This document shows, piece after piece, positions 1-10,846 of a stretch of DNA of 64,000 nt. The DNA comes from Mayamaea pseudoterrestris (Eukaryota; Bacillariophyta; Bacillariophyceae; Sellaphorales; Sellaphoraceae). The DNA lies in assembly GCA_027923505.1 (NCBI GenBank), contig BROI01000001.1, positions 652,501 to 716,500 of the forward strand. The letters are read 5' to 3'. Numbering within the stretch: the stretch's first letter is position 1; the number at the start of each line of letters is the position of its first letter. The notes beneath the pieces were generated by a model. That model did not search any database and was not told the DNA's origin. It was given only the letters and a program-made list of their open reading frames with translations. The translations under genes and the position numbers were made by a program.

Positions 1-3000
1 CGAGGCCAAGAAGAAGCAAGCCGAGCTACTTGCCAAGCAACTCGAAAATGAGACCATCAAGGCTGAGAAGGCCGAAAAGGAAGAAGATGCCAAGGGTCGT
101 TTCTCGAACCTCAAGACGAAACGAGACTACAAGGACTACAAAACGTTCCAACATCCCCACGCGTGGTTGAGTTGGAGCGCGTCTACCAAGGCAATCGCCA
201 AGCTCCATGGCTGTTCTAACGTGCTCGACAGCAAGTACGTACCAGTCACGGAAGAAGAGAAATTAGAGTTCGAGAATCAGCAAATCTTCATGTACACTGC
301 GTTTCGCAATTGTCTCGAAGTCCCTGGACACCAGTCGCTCCTAATGAAGTACGGTGACAAGTCTGACGCTCAGAGCGTCTATCGCGAACTCGCGACCAAG
401 TTTGGTTCTCGACAGTTGCACCTACCGATTGCGCGACGACGAACTGCAAGCCAAGCTTACGATCTAGATTCGACCTGGACGAAAGGACACTACAAGTTCC
501 TAAACTACATCGAACAGCTCGATGAAAAGAATCGATCCGTCCTGGAGTGACGGATGACAAGAAGAAGTACTACTGGCTCCGAGCTGCAGTGGAGGCGGGA
601 ATTTGGTCACCGGACTCGCGACCACACCTGAGCACGCGCGACGCATCATCAACCGAATGACGACGACTCCTGATGCTTTTGGGTTTACTATGTGTCGGCT
701 TTGGCGGCAGCAATGAGCGACAAGTTGACAAGAACGCCCGCCCGGACACGAGCCAGGCAAGCGAACACTGCGAACAGCGTGGTAATGGACGCGGTTCCGG
801 TCGCGGCGGAGGACGCGGCGGCCAAGGCGGACGCGGCGGTGGACGAGACGGTGGACGTGGCACCCAATCGGGCCGCGGTTCCGGAGGACGAGGCTCTTCC
901 GCGCCACTACCAGCAGCCGGTACGCAAGCGCATCGGGAACGATTCCCTGGCGATTATCTGAACTTTGAACAGTTGTTACAGAACCCCTGGTCGTACATGT
1001 CGTACGAACGACTCGGCCGACTTAACGAGGACGAATACGCTCAGCTCATGGCTCGACGCGAAGCCGTCCCAAGACCCGCCACCACAAGACGCGCGAACAA
1101 CGGTAACCGCGCGAATAACCAGCAGTCACAAGCGGCTGCCTCGGTGCCTGGTACAATCTTGTATCAGAATGACGCTGTCTCGATCGCCCCGACGACAGCC
1201 ACTCAAGGTGCACCGGATGACATGATTAGATCTTTCCTTGCGAACGCCGCGTCGTCTCGCACTCAAGCTGCGAATAACACCCAGCAAGAGTTTATGGGAA
1301 GCGACGGCCGTCGGTACCGCGCAATGGTATCGGTGCGCTACACTGTGAATCGAGCTCGCAGCAACGAGACCCGCCAAGGATCGCTGATTGACGGCGGTGC
1401 GAACGGTGGACTCGCTGGAAGCGATATGAGAATCTTGAGTACTACCAACCACACGTGTAACGTGACAGGTTTGAGCGACCACACGGTTCGCGACCTCCAA
1501 GTCGGAACTGGCGTCGCATTGATTGAGACTCGGACTGGACCCATTATCGGTCAGTTCAACCAGTATGCTTTGTACGACGGTGCTGAATCCATTCATGCGC
1601 CATCGCAGCTTCGTTCGTTCGGTCATCTGATCGATGACGTCGCTCGCTCACAGAAGGGAGCACAAGCCATTGTCACCAGTTGTGGCAAGACCATCCCCTT
1701 GGTGATCCGTGACGGCTTGCCTCGTATGGATATGCGTCCACCGACGGACGCAGAGTTGGAAATGTATCCGACGGTCATTTTCTCTGCGGACACCCTTTGG
1801 GATCCGGCGGAGTTGGATAATGAATGGAACGAAGAAGAACTTGAGTTTAATCGTCGCTTCGACGAATTGGAAGAAACCCACGGTTTCGTCGACGCCCGCA
1901 TGGATGACTTCGGCGACGCCACCTACCGGAACAACATGAATTCAGTGGAACGTGTGGTGCAGTATGTCGATCGCAATCAGGCTGATACGACGCGCCAAGC
2001 CAATGCGCCATAATGCCACAAGAACCTGACTACCAAGCGCTTACGACCCTACCTTGCGCACACGCCACTTGAACGAGTCAAGCGCACCATTAAGAATACG
2101 ACACAGCTTTTCCGTGCATCGGCACACACCCCATTTCGCCAACACTTTAAGTCGCGATTCCCTGCCGCCAATGTGGTTCGTTTCCATGACGATACGGCGA
2201 CAGATACCTGGTTTTCCAAGGAAGCCGCCTTTAACGACGGAATCCGCGGCCATGGCGGATGCAAGATGATGCAACTGTTCGTCGGCAAGAAGAGTCTGCT
2301 GACGAGGGGATACCCACTGAGAACCGAGAGTGACATGCCCATGGCGCTCGAAGACTTCATTCGAGACATTGGCGCTCCCGACTTGCTCATTAGCGATAAC
2401 TCGCGAGTGCAGCTCGGGAAGCAAGTTGAAACCTTGTTGCGATTCTACGCGATTCGTGACCAACAGAGCGAGCCCGGATACCAGAACCAGAACCCTGCCG
2501 AGCGTCGCATCCAAGAAGTCAAGTCATCAGTCCAGAACATCATGAACCGTACGGGCGCACCCGCTGGAGCCTGGCTCCTATGCGCGCTGTACGTAATCGC
2601 CTTATTCAACAATCTGGCGACCGAGTCCCTCAACTGGAAGACCCCTACTGAAGCCGCCTTCAACCGAGTGCCCGACATTTCGCCGTTCCTGCAGTTCAAG
2701 TTCTGGGAACGTGTTCTGTACGAGGCTGGAGCCGACGAGCCGCCGACATTTCCTCACACTAAGGAAGCAGCAGGGCGCTGGGTCGGTATTGCAGAGAACA
2801 AGGGTGACATCCTCACGTACCAAGTTCGATCCGATCGGACTGGAATGGTTGTCGTCCGATCCAACGTTCGTCCCTTCTCCGAAGGACGTAACCTACGCGC
2901 TGAAGCTGAAAGCGCTCCTGAACCCGAGTCCGAACGACCATTGTTCGCGGAACCTGTCTTCGACGTGCGCCCCGCGCGTGAACGAGTCCAAGTCGAGACT

Positions 3001-5705
3001 GTCGACGAGTTTGACGACGAGTATGACCTAGCCGGTCCGGTGTTTGAACACGATCTTACACCGACCCCAGCTCCTGATTCTGGGGGAACCGTGGATGAAG
3101 ACGCATTCACTTTGGAAAGCGCTGCCGAGTTAGCCGGTTTGGATCCTGACGGACCCATGCCGTCCTTTACTCCGGCTGAACTGATGGGACGCACTGTCCT
3201 TCTTGACGAGGAAGACGGCTCCACGCGACGTTACAAGGTTATCGAGCAACTAAACGATCGCGATGAAGCCAACCACAAGATTATCAAGTTTCGATTGAGT
3301 CTCGGCGATGGCGATGTCGACGAGCTTATTACCTACAACGAACTAGCCGACCTGTGCGAGCGGCAAGATTCTTTACGACTGGGGGACGATGACAACGACG
3401 ACCAGTACTACAAGTTTGATTTCATTGACGGACATGAAGGTCCACTGACACAAGCCGACGCTACGTATCGCGGCTCATCCTACAACTTGCTCATCCAATG
3501 GGCAAATGGCGAGAAGACCTGGGAGCCACTCGCATTGATTATCAAGTCCGACCCTGTGACCGTTGCCGAGTACGGCAAGCGCAAGGGTATGCTGGACAAG
3601 GATGGATGGAAGCGCTTGAGGCGCATGGCAGGACGCACTAAAATGTTTAACCGCATGTGCAAGGCTGCAAAGAAGAACCGTGTCCAAGAAGCGCGTTTCA
3701 AGTTTGGCGTTCAAGTTCCTAATACCTGGAAGGAAGCGAACCGCCTCGACGCTGCTAATGGAAACACCCTGTGGGCTGACGCCGTCAAGACTGAGATGGA
3801 GCAGCTACACGAGTACGACACTTTCATCGACAAGGGCATCGGTGCCTTCATGGAAAGTGACTGGAAGCGCATCAACGCGCATCTTGTTTTTGACTGCAAG
3901 AACGATCTACGACGTAAGGCCCGACTCGTCGCCGGGGGACATTTGACCGCTCCGCCCAAGGACTCCGCCTACTCCGGTGTTGTCTCTATGCGAAGCATCC
4001 GAACCATAGCACTGTTAGCTGAACTGAACGACCTCAAGTTTTGGGCTGCCGATGTCGGTAACGCCTACCTCGAGGCCAAGACCAAGGAAAAGGTCTACAT
4101 TGTTGCCGGTCCCGAGTTTGGACCATTGGAAGGCCATACCTTGGTCATCAGGCAATTTACGGATTCGCGCACTTCTGGCGCGCGTTGGCATGAGCTCTTG
4201 CCGACACGCCCGCCATTGATTCGACCCAAGCTACGCGGACCCTGAGTCTGATGAAGTGTGTACGATGCTTGGGTTCGGCTTTGTCGACGAACTGGCGATG
4301 AAAGATCCTCAAGCCTTCACGGACCTCCTCAAGGAAAAGTACAAGTACAAGTTGAAGGGCGTCGGCGACATCAAGTATCACCTTGGAGCCGATTTCTATC
4401 ATGACCCCGATGGAACCCTCTGCATGAGCGCCAAGACCTACGTCGGTCGAATGCTCAAGAACTACGAAACCATGTTTGGCGAGAAGCCACGCAAGCGCAA
4501 GTCACCGCTTGACGACGGGGACCACCCCGAACTTGACCTAACCGAAGAGCTGGATGCCCGTGGCATTCAACAGTACCAGTCTCTTATCGGTGCCCTCCAG
4601 TGGGCAGTGACCCTATGTCGACTTGACATTCATTGTGCCGTAATGACACTTGGCCGATTCCGCTGCGCCCCGCGCCGCGGACACCTGGACCGAGCCAAGT
4701 GAGTCTGCGGTTACCTAGCTGAGTACCCTGATGCGGCGATTCGTTTCCGGACGAAGATCGTCGATCACGGGGAACCTACCAAGTATGATTGGTTGCAATT
4801 GGTCTACGTCAACTCAAGCGAAGAGCTTCCGTGGAACATGCCGATCCCGAAGGGCAAGCCTGTGCAACTAACTACCTTTATGGACGCGAACCTGTACCAT
4901 GATTACACTACTGGACGTTCCGCAATGGGAGTCCTGCATTTCCTGAACCAGACGCCCGTCGAATGGTTCTGCAAGCGTCAGAATACTGTTGAGACTGCAA
5001 CGTATGGATCCGAGTTCGTCGTCGCCAAGACCGCGACGGAACAGATTATGGATTTCCGATACTCCCTACGCATGTTGGGAGTTCCTTTGAGTGGACCAGC
5101 CTGGATGTTCGGTGACAACGAAAGTGTCAAGAAGTCGTCAACGATCCCGCACTCCACACTTTCTAAGCGACACAATGCGCTCGCCTACCACCGAGTTCGC
5201 GAGGCCATTGCAAGCAATGTTCTGTACTTTGAGCACATCTTCGGCAAGCAGAACGTCGCCGACGTTCTTACCAAGTTCTTGCCGCATGCCACGTTCCGAC
5301 CCCTGATCATTCCGATTCTTTTCTGGAAGGGTGATACGGCAAACCGATCGTTGTCACAAGCCTAGATCAAGGGGGATGACACAATATTATTGAGTTGAGT
5401 TGACCTGCGTCTCATGACAAGACGGTTAGCTACCTGTGTTTTGTATGCATTTAATCCTGTGCAGGGTTGAGTCACACTTGTGACCGAATCCTCACATACA
5501 TGAGTGAAATCGCTGACGATCGAGGCGTGAACCTCGACCGTGAACCCAGTGAGAACGAGAAAGAAGCGCACGAGTAGAGTAGCGAGTAACATGCACTATT
5601 CTAGCAATTGAGTTTGTTTGTTTGCTTTACGCTGGACGAAGAGGTTGATCGCTCCGAGTCCATTGTAGTCGCTGGAATAAAGGTTCGTCTGATATTATCG
5701 TGTCA
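1..5705 (+). mobile_element. Ty1/copia LTR retrotransposon, copy 1 (5' end outside window)
   Basis: A fossil or recently active Ty1/copia-type element whose 5' LTR and gag start lie left of the window. Order of parts: gag-like charged region (about 1-660), Gly/Arg-rich stretch (about 780-900), aspartic protease with an IDGGANGG active-site motif (near 1387), integrase core with DNS and NPAER motifs (about 2170-2560), chromodomain-like segment with a TWEP motif (about 3475-3600), reverse transcriptase (about 3720-4470), RNase H (about 4790-5365), polypurine tract (5368-5376) and 3' LTR. Protease-integrase-RT-RNaseH order defines the copia superfamily; the sequence resembles diatom CoDi-type elements. 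The reading frame is broken in about four or five places. The protease and integrase regions are nearly identical in protein to the second copy at 51221-56029, so the family is young. Confidence 0.92.
5377..5705 (+). repeat. 3' LTR of copia copy 1 (329 bases)
   Basis: It begins TGACAC and ends GTGTCA, the expected TG...CA with a 6-base terminal inverted repeat, and directly follows a purine tract (AAGGGGGA). The same 329 bases appear in reverse complement at 51221-51549 and 55701-56029, which fixes both boundaries. The first five flanking bases on the right are GACGC; the left flank of the element is not in the window, so a target duplication cannot be tested. Confidence 0.93.
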
Positions 5706-6590
5706 GACGCGATGTAGTGGATTGGTAGCCTGCATCCTAGGTGACATGGAGCGGTATTGAATGGAGTGTATGACGAGAAGCTGTGGAAGTTGAAGGAGCT
5801 ACAGCATATGTGTGTTTAAATAACAAGATGACCCAAATGACCATTGAAGTTGAGGTTCGGGTAGTTTAAACCAAGACCAGACCACGAATAGCAAGGCTGG
5901 TCCCTTTGCACTTGATTGCAGTTGACTAGCAATTGATATTGTTGTTGTTGCTCTTGCTCTTTGCTGTAGAGGTTGATCGCTCTTAGGTATTGTAGCTGGA
6001 GACTAGTTGACGCAGCGTATTGCTACATCTTATCACAGTCCAATGGCGTCTTGCTTGGTCTGGACCTGGGCGGCAGCACTTGGTTTTGACCTTGGCAAAC
6101 GTGGCGCTGAGGGGGGTGGTTAGATGTGAGCTGGGCCTCGCCTTTGAGCATGCAAATGCAATTCCCTCATTGGAAAGGAAGCTGCAAAAGATGGTGCACA
6201 AGAAGGCAAGGAACTTGGCTCCAATACTGATGGAGACGATGGAACCAATGGAAGAAGAAGTGATGGACCCTTGAAACAGAGCGACAATTGTGGGGGTCTT
6301 GATGGAAAGAGGCTTTTCAGGTGGCCTCCAAAATATCAAGGCAATGGCAACACTAGTGTGTGTCAACCCAAGAATCCCAGGCACCATCAAACACCATTGA
6401 TGCTAAATCAAACGGCATATGACTTGCAACCAACTGTCATGATGGAATGCCAAGTTGGTTGGCCAAATGGAGAGCAAATTGCTGGGCCACAACTCTCAGA
6501 GCCACAGTGAAGAATGCCTCATTTAAAGTCAAATGGGACTGGCTCACAGGCAGGGCCAGAGCCGGATGACTAAGCAAATCAATCCAATCA
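5706..6590. other. Non-genic stretch with a decayed LTR-like remnant
   Basis: No convincing gene is visible. Bases 5936-6015 match the middle of the 329-base copia LTR loosely but in order: CTAGCAATTGA, then a T/G-rich stretch, then AGAGGTTGATCGCTC and ATTGTAG. I read this as a fragment of an older LTR of the same lineage. The rest has short open stretches on both strands with no recognisable motif. Confidence 0.4.
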
Positions 6591-8640
6591 TACGCACAAA
6601 GATAGTGCACTTGGAGAGAGACTGCGAGAGCAACAACAATAAAGCACCTTGTTTGGCTTGGTAGGAGACTTGGCAGATGGCATGGAGCTTGGACTCACAG
6701 GAGGCATCCAGGCTGGAGCAACAGGATTCAACTTGGCCAACTTGGCAAACTTGGCAGGCAGAGTGTCAGCACCACTTGCAAGCTCCCTCACCTGAATAGC
6801 TGCAGTCCTAGCAAACTGCACACCAGCGTCATAGCAATCATCACTTAGAGAGCACTCAATGTTGCAGAGCTTAGCAACTATGGCAGCTGGTGTGTGCTCA
6901 TCAATGATCATTGGATCATTGGCAACAATGGAAGCAATGGCATCCTCACCATCTGCCATGGCAGACACAATCTCATCAATGACATCTTCTTCACCTTCTT
7001 CTTCAAGATAACAATTGTCATTGGCTAAGGCAAGGGCCCTGGCATCAGTGGTGGTGGTGGCACAAGCTGAGAGATCATTTGTAGCAAGATAGACAGACGG
7101 CGTTTCACACCAGATGGCTGGCACCTGGAGCAGACAGAGAGCGAGGTCCAGTATGCTCATCAGTGCCATGGTTGAGTTGCCCCTGGTTGCAGGGAGTGCA
7201 CCAATGATTTGTCTTTCCTTCCTTTTTCAATGCCGGTTGACTGCAATGCTGTAGGAGTGATTCACTGCCAAGGAGCATTGTAGTAATGGACTTTGTTGAC
7301 CAGCTTGGAAGGAGCACCCTTTGTACTTTTTGGAGCAGTCTTGGGCTTTGCCTTTTCCATTTCCATTGGGAGCGCCATGCTTGTTGGCAGTGCGCTCAGG
7401 TTTTGCCTGTGGGCAAAAGCACTGAAAATAACACAGTTGCTTGCAGATATGAAAAGTATTGTCCTACTTCTCTCCCATTCTGTTTGCCTACAGGCAGGTG
7501 GGATGGCAGTTTTGTTGTGCGGATTGTTGGCAGGAAGCCAGTCATTGGCGGCACAAATCTGGTGGTAAGCAGTATTGGCTGCCGGCGTGCCAAGTCTTTT
7601 AACGTGAGATGCGCCTGAGTCATGAAGGCATCCTGCTCAATGGGACTCAGATGCAAACATCCGTCCAAGCCAACCACATGCTTAGCTTTCCAAGCTTTCA
7701 TCTTATCAAAGAACTCCTTGCCTCCAGTTGGTGGTGGTGAGGGAATGCAGATACTGACCCGCTTTAATCAATGGTCTTGCTTCGAGGAGAAGCGCATCCA
7801 TGTAGGTTGTAATTTCTGGCCTGGCTTCAATTGTGGCTTGTAGGCAGCAACTTCTGTTTCCACTTTCCACTATCAGTCTTGGGATTGGTGAAGAATCATC
7901 TTCAAGACTTGGAGATTGACAGCGCAGAAGTTATCAATGGCACTAGCATTGTGATAGTTGTTCAGATGCATGCAAAGCTCCTCGTTGAGCAAATCCTTGG
8001 AAAATGGATCATTGCCACAGAGCTCCGCCTGTTCCATGCAAAGCAATTGCTGATGCTGCAAGTTGCATGTCAACGTGAACTTTTTTGGAAGTTCCTTCTG
8101 CACTGTTGTTGCTTTAAAATTTTCAAGGGATGAAGTTTAAATGAGTTGCTTGGCTTGGCTCCATTGGCAATTGGCATCTCCAATCCCAGCCAGTCAATCT
8201 TTGTTGACTGCCTCCCATGCATGTCACTTGCTCCTTGGTGGAGATTTGGATGATATGGCCCATGATGGGCTTGTTTGGCATGTATACAGGCGCTGGGGCA
8301 TGATGCTTTTGAAACATTTCTGTAGAAAATTCTGCATCCATGTGTGTGGCAATGACCTCATCAATAGCGATTTGTTGCTCACAATTGGCATCCGCCGCTG
8401 CTCTTGCACAGCCTTGCACTGAGAGGCAACTTTAGCCCACTGTTTTTGTTTTCTCTTCAAGCAGCTTGTGAGCTTTGTCTTTGGCCACCTGCTCTTCTAG
8501 AGCGAGTGCCTCAAGACGTGCTCAATCTGCGGCGCTGTGCATTTTGGCATGCTGAACGTTGGACGCTGCTCGTCAGTCAATTGGACTGGTGGCAGTGGTG
8601 TTGGGGAACCTGGCATTATAATTGTTTTAACTTGAGTATT
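6590..8640 (-). other. Decayed coding-like block, unclassified
   Basis: The minus strand carries several open stretches between about 8615 and 6590 with protein-like composition: a Pro-rich start, an Ala/Glu/Lys-rich coiled-coil-like piece, a Gln/Leu/His segment, and a final segment of about 190 residues rich in Ala, Asp and Val (6588-7169). They lie in different frames with no splice signals I trust. I recognise no catalytic motif. Its position among copia relics and its TG/CA-rich, CpG-poor composition suggest an old mobile-element fossil with several breaks, not a working host gene. Confidence 0.35.
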
Positions 8641-10355
8641 TAATTAAAGCTTTGACTTCTGTCTTAGTTGCTTGCTTGGGTGTGCACTCCCTTGGCAAGA
8701 TGACAAATTGCAGAAGAATTGTTGGGCTTGTAACCAGTGAAGATCTCCAGCTATCGCAATGGCTACACTAGCAGATGTTTCTCACTCAATAGGATTGAAT
8801 GGAGAGACTGTTATTAAGAGCAACAACAAGAGCAGGGGACTTGAGTAATTGCAACTGCTACAACAACAAAGGTGTTGTTGATTAACTAAGAGAAGATATT
8901 TAGTTGCTACAAATGTACCTCACTCAGCACATTGTGGACACCCACAATTGCTGTTACACAGTGTGATTGATCCGTTGGGGCATCAACTGACACATATATC
9001 AAGATAGGTGCGTTTGTACCTTGGTGGGAAGGTATGATACACCTTCAACTTTGACTCTTGTCAAATTGTGCTTTACTGGTGTGGAATCAGTAGAGTTTTG
9101 TAAATATCCTTACAACCACCAAATTTGGTGAAATAATGCTTAAGTACCCAGTTGTCATCAGGTCTCTTCTCTGTCCACAAGCTATTCAAACCCAGAAGGT
9201 GCAAATGTTTGGTAGCTTTCAGGTGGCTTGGCATATTTGCTGACCATTTGGAGCAGACTTCTTATGGGACCATGACAATCAAACATACAGATTGCCATGC
9301 CTTCATGAATGATAAGGTGCAAGTGTATTTGTAAAAGTGTTACACATCCAAACATTAAGATCAGCATTTTTGGAGATGTTGAGCGAACTGTTAATATCAA
9401 CATAGATTGAACTGGATTGCCTGCACCAATCTGGTTGCTTTGCACATACACATCATAGCACTATTCACCGTCATGTCCCAGTCAGGTCTGTCTTGGTGGC
9501 ATGACCCCATTTTTGAAAGGTATCCAACAAAGTACCCAAGATATCTTTGCCTACCTCAACTTTCACTCGTGGCAGCCCATTTGATACAGCACAAACTCTA
9601 CATCACCCAACCAAACTAATGAGCATGCTGAATGATTTGTTGGAATTGCTGACAGTGTTGGCAATGCTCTAACATACTGGGTCTTAGATGAAGACCTACA
9701 TCAAGTTGTCACTTGAAGCATCACCACAGCTTGTCGGGATGATTTAAATCCAAACATTCATCTTGATATGCTGAAAGTTGATCATCTACAGAAGGTGACA
9801 TGTTTGTATATACTGAAGGGTAGTAAGAGTTTCTATCTAGGCAGTCAAAGCTCCAAAGAAAGGCAGCTCCCAGATAGCAGCCCTTATCAGTGGTTGCCAT
9901 CAGCACACCCACACAGACCAATTGATATTATACTAGTGTTCTCACCTGAAGATTGTCAATAAAAGAGCCCATGTGAGCCAAGATTGTTCACAAGCTCCAA
10001 CCATGGTGGATGCAGCCAACCATCACAAGATTAAGGTCCTACTCATAATTGGTGAAAAGAAAGCCAAAGAAGTCATCGACTACACCCAACTATGCAAAGT
10101 GTACAAAGCCAACCAAGCAGTGGCAACAAACAATCCAGAACATCATTGGATGTTCAAAACAGTACAAGCTCACAAAAGGCTCACTAATTGAGCAGCCAGT
10201 TGGGAACATAGCCTCAATAAACAACATCAAAGATTTTGGAAAGATAACTCCACAACATGGGAACCACTGAATGTTTTAGCACAGAATCATGCCATAAGAT
10301 GCACTTGTTATGCAGATGCAAATGGATTACTCAATAAGAAAGGCTGGTCCCATAT

Positions 10356-10620
10356 CAAAGTCAGCCTGACGCGCACACATCACCCGTTGCACATTAAACC
10401 AAGCCAAGCAGTGATGCAGCATTCATCACAAGTTTGATGTCAAAGTCAGCCTGATGTGCACACATCACCTGCCACACAGTAAACCAAGCCAAGCAGCAAC
10501 GCAGCAATCATCACAAGTTTGGTGTCAAAGTCAGCCTGACGCACACACATCACCCACCACACTGTAAGCCAAGCCAAGCAATGACATATCATTCATCATA
10601 AGTTTGGTGTCAAAGTAGCG
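10356..10620. repeat. 85-base tandem repeat, three copies
   Basis: The phrase CAAAGTCAGCCTGA recurs at 10356, 10441 and 10526, and a truncated fourth start (CAAAGTAGCG) lies at 10611: an exact 85-base spacing. Each unit contains CACACATCACC, AAGCCAAGCA and a CATCA-AGTTTG block. The array interrupts the copia relic. The 85-base period is half of the 169-176-base monomers seen elsewhere in the window, which may be coincidence. Confidence 0.85.
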
Positions 10621-10628
10621 TTACCCTG

Positions 10629-10642
10629 CCTAACCCTAACCC
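10629..10642. repeat. Short telomere-like motif
   Basis: CCTAACCCTAACCC reads as about two copies of the TTAGGG telomere repeat on the other strand. It sits just after the 85-base array. At this length chance is possible. Confidence 0.4.
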
Positions 10643-10846
10643 AAAAGAAGTTCAACATACCAAATGGACCAACGTGGAGAAGGTAGAGCTAGCAAGTCTG
10701 TTTGAATATGACACCTTTGTTGAACTCAAATTAAATGCCACACCTCCCAAAGGCTTTCAACAGATTTGCACCACCTGGGTCTACAACCGTAAGCAAGACT
10801 TCCATCACAAGGCTCAGATGTTTGCTGGTGCACACCTTACAGATCC

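Noticed and set aside
500-907. Arg-rich minus-strand frames opposite the gag region of copia copy 1
   Set aside because: Shadow frames caused by the Gly/Arg-rich coding sequence on the plus strand.
5362-5592. 76-codon frame antisense to the copia LTR, with a hydrophobic start, also at 51334 and 55814
   Set aside because: It is open in three LTRs, but the LTRs are almost identical and young, so this is no evidence of selection.
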